DNA of 64,000 nt from Ctena decussata (lineage: Eukaryota; Mollusca; Bivalvia; Lucinida; Lucinidae). Under the pieces are notes generated by a model, which did not search any database, was not told the DNA's origin, and saw only the letters and a program-made list of their open reading frames with translations. The stretch is taken from positions 82,015,903 through 82,079,902 of the forward strand of contig OZ022499.1 of assembly GCA_963989385.1 (NCBI GenBank), given 5' to 3'. Positions 11,228 to 23,216 of the stretch are shown piece after piece (position 1 is the first letter of the stretch; each line of letters starts with the position of its first letter). Made by a program: the position numbers and the translations under genes.

Positions 11228-11810
11228 TTATGCCCCTGCCACGAAGTGGGGAGGGACATACAGGTTTATCCTTGTCCGTACATTTATCCCTCCATATGTC
11301 ACACTTTAGAACTGTTCCTGTCTCCACAACTTCCCCTACAGTATTGGATGCAGGGATTTGAAACTTGCAACACACTTTAAACATGCATTGAACGTGTGCA
11401 TAAAAGAAAAAGAACTTTGATCCAGGTCATTACTGGTGAAATATGTCCCCTTAGATGACATACCAGTATTTTACAAGGTCAAGGTCATAGATGTTACTTC
11501 ATCTCTCTAGCACCTTTATTTATTGACAGACAATGTCTCGGACAAATTCTCGATCCAATATTTCAAAGGCAAGGTCACGGTCACAGTTGTTTTTTTTTTG
11601 TCACCCCTCTAGCACCTTTATTTATGGACTAATTTTAATATAACTTCATACAAATGCATGAACGTCTAAACCTATTACTCATCTAATGAGGCATATAGCA
11701 GGGCAGTTCATCACCTTTAGTAATAATCTAGATTAAACCTGTTTGAATACTCATTTTCAGCTCAGCCTGAGTTTTCCAGGAGAGTTTATTTCATGGGGGG
11801 AGGGGGTGGG
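11228..11810 (+). mobile_element. Repetitive element starting ATGCCCCTGCCACGAAG
   Basis: It begins with the short foldback TGCCCCTGCCACGAAGTGGGGAGGGACAT and carries diverged internal units ('aaggtcaaggtcata', 'ctctagcacctttattta'), ending near a G-rich stretch at 11795-11817. The layout resembles the other foldback-headed satellite elements here. The right boundary is uncertain and there is no ORF. Confidence 0.4.
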
Positions 11811-12044
11811 GATGGGGTTGAGCCAGTATCTGTTATATGTTCATTAAAATTATTTGTACTTGCATCTCTTCCAAGACCCATGGCCATCAGTGTCACAGAC
11901 AAGATTTTATCCTTGATTTAGTGATGGACAGGCGCCATTTCATGTGAGCTATGCTGTCTACAATGTCTTTTTGTTTCATAATCTGTAATCTCTTTGTGTT
12001 TTATTACTGAAATATATCAGTCAGTGTAAAGAGTGTAAAAACAT

Positions 12045-12945
12045 GATGCGATATAGGAGGTCACTTTTCCGTCCGTCCGTCCGTCAGTCATACTGTTTGT
12101 CCGTCCGTCCATACGTCCATCTGTCCGTCCGTCAACAATTACGTCGACCCTAGGGTCGACCCTAGTGTTAAGTCCCTTTCTCGCAAACTGTGATACCTAC
12201 AATCATCAAACCTGACATATAGCTTCTCCTTAGAATGTTCTTGAGGGCTGTTGATCTTTTCTTTATCCTTGTACTATTTCATGATCTGCTGACTTCGTAA
12301 AATTTTATATTCAAAATTACATCCATCCTAGTGTCGACCCTAGCGTTTAAGTCCATTTCTCGCAAACTAAGATACCTACAATCATCAAACGTGGGATAAA
12401 TCTTCTTCTTAGAATGTTCTCAAGGGCTGTTGCTCTTACTCTCAACCTTGACATATATTTCATGGTCTGGTGACTTCATAAAATTTTATATTCAAAATTA
12501 CGTTGACCCTAGCGTTTAAGTCCATTTCTCACAACCTATGATACCTAGAATCATCAAACTTGGCATCAAGTTTCTTCTTAGAATGCTCTGGAGGGCTGTT
12601 GCAATTAATTTTACCATTGACCTATATTTGATGCTCTACTGACTTCATAAAATTTTGCATTCAAAATTGTGTCAACCCCAGCGTTTTAGTCCCTTTGTCT
12701 CAAAGTATGATACCTACAGTCATCACACCAGGCATAAAGTTTCTTAGAATATTCATGAGGGATGTTGCAGTTTTTCCTACCATTGACCTATATTTCACGC
12801 TCTGCTGACTTACTAAAATTTTATATCCAAAATTGTGTTGACCCTAGCATTTTAGTCCATTTCTCATACGCTTTCATCAAACTATAGTCTTTACTAATGT
12901 GGAAGCGCAAGGCAGGTGCGACATAGCATTCCGCGGAATTCTTGT
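12045..12945 (+). mobile_element. Satellite-bearing element ending in ATTCCGCGGAAT and TCTTGT
   Basis: A CCGTCCGTCCGT simple stretch at 12069-12133 leads into about five units of roughly 155-185 bp, marked by TTTAAGTCCATTTCTCGCAA, GATACCTACAATCATCAAAC and CTTCATAAAATTTTATATTC. The 3' end is the 12-bp perfect palindrome ATTCCGCGGAAT (12928-12939) followed by TCTTGT, identical to the end at 26646-26663. It is probably another non-autonomous Helentron-like family. The left boundary is approximate. Confidence 0.55.
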
Positions 12946-13245
12946 TTTTCATTGTGTAAGATGTCTATACCCCAACCTACCCATTTTGTTTGTACTCTTT
13001 GTGGCCTGGTGGTTGTTGAGGTAGATCTGGTGAAAGATTTAGAAAAACTGGGTGTGTGTTTGTTGACTTAATGAATTAAACAGGTAATTGTTACCAGGTA
13101 TCACAGGTGGGAGTTCTCATTATCTACAGGTAGAGGTACAATGTACTTGTGGAATCATTGGATGAACTTTGGCATCATTCTTTAATCCTGTAGAGATCTT
13201 CAGCTTTAGAACTTTGTCTGGCAAAACAGTCTCACAGAGCTTCTG

Positions 13246-13460
13246 ATAAGCAGAGTGTAAAGCCTGGAATGGAATGGGTTTGAATAGAATGGAATGGAAC
13301 TGATAAGCATAGTTTAAAGCCTGGAATAGAATGGGGTGGAATAGAATGGAATTGAACTGATAAGCATAGTTTAAAGCCTGGAATGAAATGGGTTGGAAAT
13401 GAATGGAATTGGAACAGAATGGGGTGGAATAAGATGGAATTGGCTAGATAACCCTGCATG
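13246..13460. repeat. Minisatellite, unit about 60 bp
   Basis: Three to four units contain GATAAGCATAGTTTAAAGCC followed by (GGAAT)-type pentamers such as TGGAATAGAATGG. The minus-strand frame stays open through the array, giving a repeated peptide with PHSIPGFKLCLS. That openness reflects a unit length divisible by three and is not evidence for a gene. Confidence 0.75.
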
Positions 13461-13871
13461 TCATTGGCTACAGTTTGCTTGATACTGTAACTGGAAATAA
13501 TTTGATCCTTTCATCCCAAAGCTGTGGACTGAACTGGGAGAAGATCATCAATCTGTGTTTGTCCATCCCATTCTTCTCCATTCCTATCGCATTTTAAACT
13601 ATGCCTTTCTGATAATGTTAGGTTATACATTTTGGTCCTTCATTACTTTTACCATATACCCTCAGAGGCAGCTCTGGTAAGGGCTAACGCATACAATGTT
13701 TTAATAAATATTTTCGTTTGAAATGGGTAAGCTCATGAACCTTCAAACCTCAACAATGTAGAGTAGGAGTTTTAAGCAATATAAAGATTAGCCTGAGAGT
13801 TATTCTGATTTTTGCCTTTTGTGGTGAAACTGGAAAAACTTTGGTTTTATTTTGAGGATTGTACACATTTC

Positions 13872-14075
13872 CAGAGCTCTAGATAAGAGGGGGTAATGAG
13901 GATAATTTGAAGATAATTTTTCTTATTTCTTAATGAAAACATATGTTGTGACCCCTCATTAGAACCGTCTCGGTGAGACGGTTCTAATGATGAGTCACAA
14001 AATATGTTTTTATGGAGAAATATGCAAAATAATCCCTAAATTATCCCTGTTACCCCTTCTTATCTGGAGCATTGC
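13872..14075. mobile_element. Palindromic MITE, GAACCGTCTC family, copy 3 (near-complete)
   Basis: This is one of the best-preserved copies. It runs from CAGAGCTCTAGATAAGAGGG to CTTCTTATCTGGAGC, with ATATGTTGTGACCCCTCATT, the central stem GAACCGTCTCGGTGAGACGGTTC, and the complementary right arm. It encodes nothing. Confidence 0.8.
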
Positions 14076-14391
14076 ATTTCACTACTTAATATAGAGCGCC
14101 TATTTGTCCTTTACTATTGAGAAAAAGTTTGTATTTGATCAGTGTAGGAGTATTGAATGTAAAATAACTAAAGAAAACAATTATAAATCTGTGTGATCTT
14201 CTATTATGACAGCTATATAGTAAAGTACCATTAAGGGACCATTAGACCTTTTAAGACTGGCCTTGCCTAGTATGGTTAATCAGCTTTAATTTCACATTAA
14301 TTGTAGAGTATTCTCATTATAGAAACCACACTGTGTAAATCACTTCATGTTTCAGCTTGAGGAAGTTCAAGTTATGATGAGCACAGAGTAT

Positions 14392-14712
14392 AATTGATTC
14401 CGCTTATTTTCGTTTCCTGCAGAGACTGTACATCATATTTGGCTTCCGCTGAGACTGTCTGTGATCTCTTGCTTCTTGCCGAGACTTCTGTACATGATAA
14501 ATGGCTTCCTGCAGAGACTGTCCACGTGATTCTGCTTCCTGCCGAGGCTGTCGGCAGGAAGCGGAGTCACGCGGACAGTCTCGGCAGGAAGCCATTTTTC
14601 GAGGACAGTAGTCTCTGCAGGAAGCAAGAGTTCGCTGACAGTCTCGGCAGAAGCCAAATATGACATAGTCTCTGCAGGAAGCGAAAATTGGCGGAATCGA
14701 TTATACCCTGTG
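14392..14712. mobile_element. Palindromic MITE, CACAGGG family, copy 3
   Basis: This third copy of the 0.33-kb foldback has a slightly diverged left tip (CACAGAGTATAA) and an intact right tip (TTATACCCTGTG). The internal GCAGGAAGC-type blocks and centre match copies at 2367 and 2900. The five bases outside each end (ATGAG and ATTTA) do not match, so either the duplication has decayed or the ends were altered. Confidence 0.75.
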
Positions 14713-14779
14713 ATTTACCTCAACGTATACTGGGCTCAGTTCCTGCTGGAGACGTAAATCTTTTCTACAGCAAACAGGG

Positions 14780-14850
14780 TTCATTGCATCATCCTGATAT
14801 GACTGAAATACTGTTTAAAAGGATGTAAAATTGCAAGTCATATATCCTTC
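14780..14850 (+). repeat. Fragment of SINE family 2 body
   Basis: The phrase CTGAAATACTG...AAAGGATGTAAAAT is the complement of the 3' body of the minus-strand SINE at 39385-39589. Only this piece is present. Confidence 0.45.
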
Positions 14851-17237
14851 CAATTACAGTGTAGGCATTCTTTTGCCTTAATGTTAGACTTGCATATTCT
14901 TTCAGTTCAGCTATGGGAAAGGGTCTTATGATAATATTTGGAATAAGATGAACATGGTAGTTGAGAGGGTCAGCTCTATCACTGAGTTCCATGTTTGATG
15001 CCTGCAGCATGAGGCAGTGAATGTCTGTTGTATGAGAGGTGATTAATTAGCCAAAACTGTGGCATGAGAGTTGTTTACTCAGGGGATGTCTGCTGTTTCT
15101 CTGTTTCACTGTAATGATAGATAGCTGCAGCTTTTCAACTTTATTAGAAGATACCAGAATCACATCAAATCTTGGGACACTTAAAGCACCAAAAATGAAA
15201 AAAAAATAGTATTTGCAGTCAGCATTGATTCAGATGAGACAGCCCACAGTGAGCTGCCTCATCAGGATTTACACTTTTGCCTACTACCAACGTTGGAATT
15301 CCCAAGAGGATACAGCTTGGCCAAATGTTGTTTTAAATTTTGCAGAAAATAATTATGTCTGCTTTTTAGCAGCACTTTAAATGTTAATAGCGAGACACTT
15401 TAAGCAGTTGGTATAGTTTTCTAGTAGACGGTCAGACAAGTTCATATTGACTGTTGATTGATATGGAATACTTGCTGACAGAATAGAAACAGTGCAGATC
15501 CTGATCAGACTGCTTTGTAGGAGCATCTGATTTGGGTCTGCATTATTTACTATTGCACTTACAAAATATCATTGAAGAAATTATTGAATTTTACTGTGCT
15601 TGCAATCAAGCGCAGTAAAATCCAACAATTTCTATATAAAATAAAAGCTAAAAAAGTTGGCAATCTTTTGTAAAAGCTAGTTCTTGTAGTTAGCTGGACT
15701 TGACTTTGGCACCATCTGCATAACAGAACAGCTGGAATGATAGAGTTTGACTTAAGTTTGACGAGACACCGGTACAAATTCAGGGTTAGAAGTCAATAAG
15801 CTTGGTCACTGTACTTCACTTATTATCGGAAAACTATAACCTATTATTATCTTCGCTGCTTATCCATGGATTAACTTTCCAACAGCTTAGCATTCTATTT
15901 ACCGAAAAAGTTGTAAGTATATACAGGGTAGAGTCTGGTAACTTCTGACAGCAGGTAAATTTGGACATACAATTGCAGACAGTGAAAATCTAGATGAGAC
16001 GGCTCATGATGAGCCGTCTCATCAGGATTTTCACTGTTTGCCCAGTCAATTTAGTTTTAATTCCAAACAACTAACATAAAGGAAACAATGTCACTGTCCG
16101 AATTTACCCACTGTCCAAATTTACCCGACTCGACCCTAGTGGACAGGACGAGAGTTAGCAAACGGTGTTGACTCAGTTGCCATCTATTTGGGAAAGAGCT
16201 GCTGACTTGGCTTATCACTTGTAATTTATTGTTTGTTGGGATGTCTTTGTCAATCTTTCCCTTTGATGTTGGGGATAGGGTTTGGGATCTGATTCAGTCA
16301 GTTCCTGAAGTGTAGTTACTCTTTAAATTTGGCTCGGATTGACTGCTCCAAGAGGAGCTGCCTGAGCAGGGTGAATGCTGTATGCCATTCTGTATCAATC
16401 TCTGAAAGAGCAAGCAAACCTGTCCAAGAGATGGAAAAATCAAATTGATCACAGTATGCTAACGACTGTCAGTTATTTTTAGAAAGCAGAAATATGACTT
16501 AAGGATCTATTTAGTGACACTGTCATCTTGCAAAAGATTTATGCGCACTTGGAAAACCGGTTGGGCACGTAAATGAAAAGCTTTGTGAGTGAATTGTTTG
16601 TAAAAATTAAAAACAGGATTGTATAGTCCAAAAATGAAGGTACCTATGTAGGTGATATTGTCTGATGAAAAATCCGTACAGGCTAGCCTGGGCATTCACA
16701 TCAGGTCAGACACAAACCAACTGTATGCCTTGGTATCAAGATATAGATTGGCAGGTTTTATAGGTTTGCCTGGGTGTAGACTAGTGTTATTGCTGTATTG
16801 ACAAGCCAATGACAACTTCATTCAATAGTAATGTCTTTGATTAGACTAGAAATAGAGTATGAATTAAATTGACCTAGATTTGAGGGTGAGTCAGAAAGAA
16901 TGTGCTATCAAGTGGGAGGTTCAAATGTTTTGCCTAAAAGCACTTGATACATGTAAATATACAAGATATACACTTGTTGACTTATGAGGATATATTAGAA
17001 TGTTTGAAGATATATTGGATATGTGTATGTTAGGTATTATATTTGATTCTATTGTGTTAGTCCTCGGAATAAAAGGGACCTTTCTTTTGGGTTGTTGGCA
17101 ATTTGGGCAGAGTGTAGCCTTTTATAAAAGAAATTAAGGAATTAGACTGCGGTATGATCAGGGTCTTCACTGTTTGCTGTTGAGCAGTCTGATCAGGATC
17201 TTGTCTGTTTGCTGAACCACTTCTGTCTGTTACCATA
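14850..17237. other. Non-coding stretch with several short hairpins
   Basis: No exon is supported. Hairpins of the GCAAACAGTG family occur near 15220-15290, 15491-15555 and 15965-16043, and a diverged one lies at 17143-17220. The first is flanked by AAAGCACCAAAA and GCACTTTAAATGTTAA, the outer arms of the full ~200-bp form seen at 41449-41662. Confidence 0.5.
15965..16043. repeat. Short hairpin element, GCAAACAGTG family, GGCTCAT tip
   Basis: The inverted repeat has inner arms GATGAGACGGCTCAT and ATGAGCCGTCTCATC around a single base. The outer arms read AGACAGTGAAAAT and ATTTTCACTGTTTG. The inner tip differs from the 27257 copy (CTGCTCC) and the 54062 copy (GCCGC), while the arms remain complementary. 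Confidence 0.75.
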
Positions 17238-17472
17238 TGAGCCCTGAGACAAGAAAACCAACAAAGTGATTGTGCCCCAGTGCAGACTCAAATCAGCCTG
17301 GGCATCCGCCCAGTCCATTCAGACTCTTTGCTAAGTGCTTAAAGGGTAGCTAAGGGTATAAGCAACCTCCATGGGTTCAGTGAAGACTCATATCACACTG
17401 GGCAAATGTCCAGGCTGATCTGAGTCTGTGCTAGGGCACAACCATTTTGTTGGTTTTGCCCAGTCGTGGCTC
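17238..17472 (-). mobile_element. Palindromic MITE, GAGCCGCGACAC family, copy 1
   Basis: The ends are diverged TGAGCC/GGCTCA. The arms contain AAAACCAACAAAGTG, AGATCAGCCTGGGCATCCGCC and their complements. The asymmetric centre reads GCTTAAAGGGTAGCTAAGGG, opposite to the copies at 34252 and 48408, so I call minus. The arms are diverged, and the ORF across it is an artefact. Confidence 0.7.
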
Positions 17473-17693
17473 ATATAATGTTTTGAAGTACTAGTACTGT
17501 GTAATTCTTTGATCATGTTTTGTTGTTTGTTATAGAGCATTTTGAGGTGCTTGCACAAATAATAATACTGTAGTTTATCAGCAAAAACCTTGCTTCTAAG
17601 ATGCATTCACCCTCAAACATGCTATATTTATCAATGCCCAGCATCCCATAAATAGAGGACCTTTATACACGAGTGGTCTTGTCAAATGATATT

Positions 17694-17931
17694 TGAGCCG
17701 GGACTCGAGAAAACCAACAAAGTGGTTGTGTGCCCAGTGTAGACTAAGCTCAGCCTGAGCATCCGCCCAGTCTGATCAGAGTCTTCCCTAAGCGCTTAAA
17801 AGGTAGCTAAGGGTTTAAGCTACCTTAGTGCGGACAGGGAAGACTCTGATCAGACTGGGCGGATGCCCAGGCTGATCTGAGTCTGCACTGGGCACACAAC
17901 CACTTTGTTGGTTTTCTGGTGTTGCGGCTCC
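17694..17931 (-). mobile_element. Palindromic MITE, GAGCCGCGACAC family, copy 2
   Basis: This well-preserved 238-bp foldback has arms with GAAAACCAACAAAGTGGTTG, CATCCGCCCAGTCTGATCAG and exact complements. The centre is GCTTAAAAGGTAGCTAAGGG, in the same orientation as copy 1 about 220 bp away. Confidence 0.8.
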
Positions 17932-18346
17932 TTTATGAAACAAGCCTTTGGCGAGTTCATAAATTTCATATGAAGACCCATATCAGATCTGATATTGGTC
18001 TTCAACTTTGCCTGCATTTGGTTAACGCTTCACAGTGACGGTAAGACATGATCAAGTCCAGTTGCCATGTTTCTGATAAGATGTATGGGTACACAACAAT
18101 GTTTTTTCTGCCATTTCTCAGCAAAACCAGTTTTGTGACCTCTTCTTTGCTTTTCAGGACAATGTTTCCGAGACAAAATGGTGTCTCCTCTTAAGGAAAG
18201 AATTCTGGTCCTAGAAGACCAAATTCTTTCTTTTAGGAGTTGAACCTCATCAGGAAGAAGGGAGGGGGGAGGGGGGGAGGAACAGGACTGGACTGGGCTG
18301 AACCTAGCAGGGAGAAGGTTTACATCATTTTCAGCTCCTACCTCAC

Positions 18347-18441
18347 TGCTTTGAGAGATGTAGTGTCCCTAGACTGGCTATCTCGAACTGAGGCCCTCAG
18401 TTCGAGATAGCCAGTCTAGGGACACTACATCTCTCAAAGCA
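18347..18441. repeat. Perfect 95-bp palindrome
   Basis: Two 47-bp arms match with no mismatch around one central C. The left arm starts TGCTTTGAGAGATGTAGTGT and reaches CTGAGG, and the right arm is its exact reverse complement ending CTCTCAAAGCA. It lies about 130 bp upstream of a candidate splice acceptor for the 5' UTR exon. Perfect identity implies either recent formation or active homogenisation. No flanking duplication was recognised. Confidence 0.9.
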
Positions 18442-18575
18442 CCCTCTAGGTTGAGTCTTGTGGCAGATTTACCTACCCTGAATGTGTATCCATACTTCTC
18501 AATTAGTATGTGGCACTATCAGTGAAATTAGTGGTTTATCAGAAATTTATTTAAAAATTTTCTCATCTTTTTCAG

Positions 18576-19379
18576 AAAGAAGTATAAACAAGCAAAGGTA
18601 GATGGAAAGTCTCAAGACAGAAATGAAATGAGCTGAAACAGTGAAGAAAATTTAAAGCTTAATGAGATTTCAACATCTTAGCAGGAAAAGAGGAGCTCTC
18701 TGATTTGTAAAATGAGGAATTTATGGAAAGTAATTGTGTTGGGAATTTAACAGAACATAATGATAAGCAAGTGAAAAACAAAAAAAAGAAACAAGTTCTT
18801 ACAGAAACAGATTGGCAATATAACAGCCTGATGGGTTAGACAAGCGAATGTCTGTTTTTATTTTTAATGATGTTCACAGTTACCTGTCAGTGATGTAGGT
18901 CTATTTTAAATGGTTTAAGTATTTTAATGGATATAATGGGCTTCCTGTTCACCATGTGCCTTCAATTACAAGCATGTACTGAGAAGTAGACCATGTGCTA
19001 CTGTATTGATGGTTTATGATGAAAGGCAGGGGTACACTGTTTTAATGATAGGATGATGCACTACAGTTAAGTGCATATCGCCTGGCACGTTAATTGCTTT
19101 TGATGTCTATTTCATGTGTTTTAGTATTCAAGTTGTGGATAAGAACTTCAGGAAGTGATCCTTCTACCTCATTATCTTATTAAGGAAATCAACTGTGCTG
19201 GAATGTGGCTAACATAGCATTATGTTCAAATAAGTAATTTAAAATAGGAAGTTTTGCAGTTTTCTCTGGAGGGAAATCAGTTTATTTGTCCATTTTGAGA
19301 TGTAAGCTCTTTAAAGTGCCTATGTGGAACTTCTTTAAGAGACTATGAGTGCATGTTATATTTGGATGTGTAAGTTAGC
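18576..19379 (+). other. SIPA1L: Candidate 5' UTR portion of the SIPA1L first coding exon
   Basis: The sequence TTCTCATCTTTTTCAG ends at 18575 and is a good splice acceptor upstream of the initiator ATG, with no better one nearer. If used, exon 1 would carry about 0.8 kb of untranslated sequence. A TAA in frame with the CDS lies at 19371-19373, so the coding region cannot extend upstream in this exon. Several upstream ATGs are present, as in many long 5' UTRs. A promoter close to 19380 is an alternative. RNA reads would decide. Confidence 0.35.
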
Positions 19380-20775
19380 ATGTCAGAGGAATTAATTCCA
19401 CCATTTACTGGGCCTATGTCTAAAGAAACCGCCCAGTACAGAGCCCAACAGGCTGTTGATTATTACCAGAAACATGTAAAATCACTAAACGTTGGCGCAC
19501 AGAATGTACAAAAGTATGATAATATGAATGGGTATGGCAGAAGTGCCAAGGTGCCAAACACTGATGGTCGCCATAGTGCCCAGACAGTTAGTCAAGATCA
19601 AGGCCCAGCAGAGGGCAGATTTGTCAGAGGAGGTCAGAGGGCAACGGTTCATGGAATGCATTCAGCAGGTCGCCAATGGCAACAGAACAGGAATAACCAT
19701 AGCAGCAACAGACCTGCAGCCCAGCCAGAACAGAAACAAGTGACATCAAACAAAAGAAATAGCAGAGGTTTATGTCGTAGTAACAGCAATCTTGAAGAAA
19801 GTATGGAGTATATAGACTTAGAAAATCTTGACGTTTCAAGGAGTTCAAAACGTGAATATGGAAGCACATCATCTCTGGATATGATGAATGCTAGCACTAA
19901 CAGTGATAGTTTCTTTGCAATGTTACAAAATCTTAAACCTGAAAATACTGATCAACGAAGTCCAGCACCTGCAAAAATCAAGGAAGTTTTAAGAGGATCT
20001 AAAAACCCAAATTTACTAAGAGATTTAGAAAGAATAGCCAATGGTTCTGTTATTAACAATAGACCATTATCAGATGAGACTGATGATGGCACTCAAAGTC
20101 CAAGGACTAAAACTAAGTTTAAACAAAAGGATAGAAAATTACGATCAAAATCTATCACTCCAGAAACTGGGCCTGGGGTCTGGAAAAGAATTAGGGGTAA
20201 AAATGAGACTGAACTTGTTTCAAAGCTGCCAGAAACTGTCCCAGATGTGGAACTTAAAGGTGATGATAGATTCCGACGGAAAGCCTTTGTTCATTATGAC
20301 AGTCAGAGTATTGGTTTTGATTTAAATGATGTGTTAAAGCATAAACCTCTGTCCAGTGCTTTCTCTAACATTTCCACGGGTGCTTCTGCTGCATCAGCTA
20401 GTCGTAGTAGTTATGCTGGGGAGGCTGACACTCCAGACATTGTTGCAAACGCTGATGACGGCGATGGTAGAAATAATGACCTTGTGCATTCTTGTTCATT
20501 TTTCCGCAATGAGATAGGAGGAGAGGAGGAGAGGGTGGTTGGGCTCACAAAATCCACAGCCTATGCCACCAAGCGATCCCAAATCAAAGAAAGTAGTCAA
20601 CCTAAAAGTGCAATAACTCTTAACCGATCTCCACACTGCTGTGGTGTGACGTTATTAGATCTTTCCCCGACACCTGTTGGACATATATTACCTCCACACG
20701 TTGTACATAAAGGCTTTGTGATAGAGTATGCAGATACTGGTGCTTATTACTACCGTCACTTCTTCAATGGACAAG
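19380..20775 (+). CDS. SIPA1L: SIPA1L-type Rap GTPase-activating protein, coding exon 1 (N-terminal region)
   Basis: This large first coding exon gives residues 1-465 plus one base of codon 466. The ATG has A at -3 and an in-frame TAA nine bases upstream, which fixes the start. The N terminus is Ser/Gln/Asn-rich and low in structure. Family landmarks are REYGSTSSLD (158-167), FFAML (178-182), FVHYDSQSIGF (303-313), NISTGASAAS (330-339), NDLVHSCSFFRNEIGGEE (366-383) and GAYYYRHFF (454-462), which lines up with the block preceding the GAP domain in vertebrate SIPA1L1-3. SIPA1L proteins inactivate Rap GTPases and sit at actin-rich junctions or synapses in vertebrates; the same role here is inference. 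The donor is CAAG|GTAGGT, phase 1. Confidence 0.93.
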
Positions 20776-23216
20776 GTAGGTAGAATGCTTCTATTTTTCT
20801 GCTAGGTCCAAACCCACAGATGCCCAGCCTGTGAAGTAGAGGTGAGACATATGTATTGCTTTTCCGGTGTCATCGGGGTCGGCGTAAACTTTTGTCGAGT
20901 TTTTGCGTTTAGGTCATTTTCTCAGAAACTATAAGGGCTAGAGCCATGAAACTTGGTACATGCATACATCTGGGAGAGTGGATCTCAAAGCCATCATCAA
21001 TATTGAGTCTTGACCTACATTTTACGGTTGATTGACTTTGCAATTTTTTGTCGAGTTTTTGCGTTTAGGTCATTTGCTCAGAAACTATAAGGGCTAGAGC
21101 CATGAAACTTGGTACATGCATACATCTGGATGAGGAGATCTCGAAGCTATCATCAATACTGAGTCTTGACCTATATTTTACGGTTGACTGACTTCGTAAT
21201 TTTTTGTCGAGTTTTTGCGTTTAGGTCATTTTCTCAAGAACTATAAGGGCTAGAGTCATGAAACTTGGTACATGCATACGTCTGGAAGAAAAGATCGCAA
21301 AGCCATCATCAATATTGAGTCTTGACCTACTACATTTTACGGTTGACTGACTTCGCAATTTTTTGTCAAGTTTTTGCGTTTAGGTCATTTTCTCAGAAAC
21401 TAGAAGGACTAGAGCCATGGAAATTGGGTCATGCATTCATCTGGACGAGTAGATCTGAAAGCCATCATCAATTCTGAATCTTGACCTACATTTTACGGTT
21501 GACTGACTTTGCAATTTTTTGTTGATTTTTTGCGTTTAGGTCATTTTCTCAGAAACTATAAGGGCTAGAGCCATGAAACTTGGGTCATACATTCATCTGT
21601 AAGAGAAAATCAATACTGAGTCTTTACCAATAGTTTAAGGTTGACTGACATTGCAATTTTTTTTCAAGTTTTCGCGTTTAGGTCATTTTCTCAGAAACTG
21701 TAAGGGCTAGCGGCAAGAAACTTCGTTCATGCATACATCTTTGCTGATTTACCTTTGTTTTGTGACAAAGTGCCAGCAAGCAAGGTTGGCAAAATGCCGG
21801 CAAATATGAGTATTTTCCATGCCGGCGGTATTTACGGTAAATACCGGCAAATACTGGAAAATACCGGCAAATACTGGTTGATTGAATTGACCAGCCTGGA
21901 ATTTATACAATAACCTACACTCAAAATCCATTGGTGTATTTCAGTTATACTGGTCAACTGACTTAATATTTGTACTGAAGTTAAACAACTGTGTCTCCTT
22001 ATTTATTTAATAATTTATCTAGTCAGTGAAATTTTGAACTTTGTTTTAGGGAAAAAAATAGCCTGTTTCATAGCTGGACATTTCTCTCTGTGGGCTTGGA
22101 GCTTTGGCACTAACTACTGTTTTGCAATCAATAACTGTTTTGCAATCAATACATCTGGCTCTGGTCTTGTTGTCTTGGTCAACAGCATAGGATCTTTTGG
22201 CTTATGGTGAATAGGAGTTTGGTAATGATGTGTGATGGTTCAGTTTTATGACCGATTATGACAAATTATTATCTGACTGCTATAATGTATTCAAGAGCTG
22301 AAGCCATACTAAAGCTCAAGCTATACCAATAACATCTCTATGTACTTCACCTTGACTAATTGTCTAACATTTGAATAAAACAGATAACCATTCTGACAAC
22401 TTATTGTTTCCATTCTTGCCCCAAGCAATTCTCTGCTCCCTTAAATAAATTGGAAGTGTCTGCTGACAACCGGTTGTCACCAGACTTTTTGGACCAAAAC
22501 CGTCTGCTGACAACCGGTTGTCACCAGACTTTTTGGGCCAAAAACGTCTGCTGACAACCAGCCATATATTTTCTATTAAATGGTTTTTAATTGGGTTTAT
22601 TTTAACTGAATTTATATTAATATGTTATAAATATAACATAAATCTTCTCATCATAAAGGCAAATGACTCTTTACTCTTGCACTTTTTGGCATTGTGTTAT
22701 ATATATGTGTGGACTGTTTGTATTTTGATGTATGGAAACAAATAATGATGCCTTTAAATTTAGTCCTTATTTATTGCCTGTTGTTGTTTGTGATATATTA
22801 TCTAACTAACATTGTTGCTTTGTGCCTGATAATCATCCCTATATGGTCTGTCTTTTATTACAATTAAATCCTATAATTAAGGTGTGAAAATCAAATTCTG
22901 ATCTTTAACAAAGGTGTATATCTCAATTAAATGTGTTTATTTAGCAGTTAATACATTTATCAAATTTGGTGCATCATATTTTATTCATATGGTCTTTACT
23001 TATCCATCTGAAACATATACAACTCAGTAAAAATGGTCCTTGTTGAGCAGTCAAGTCAAATCTACACCATTACAACCAAGACCCAGCATCCTTACCCTGT
23101 CATATACGGGTTCTGGAATTGATAAGCTGTGGTCCATTATGGAAGAGATTGCTGCTCCATTTGATGTTACATGTAGTTAAAAAATTGGAACTATAGAATT
23201 AGGGATATTTTTTTTT

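Noticed and set aside
14394..14666. Overlapping ORFs of 63-89 codons on both strands
   Set aside because: They are generated by the CACAGGG foldback element; equivalents occur in the copies at 2367 and 2900.
19624..19897. Minus-strand ORFs within exon 1
   Set aside because: These are shadows of the SIPA1L coding frame.
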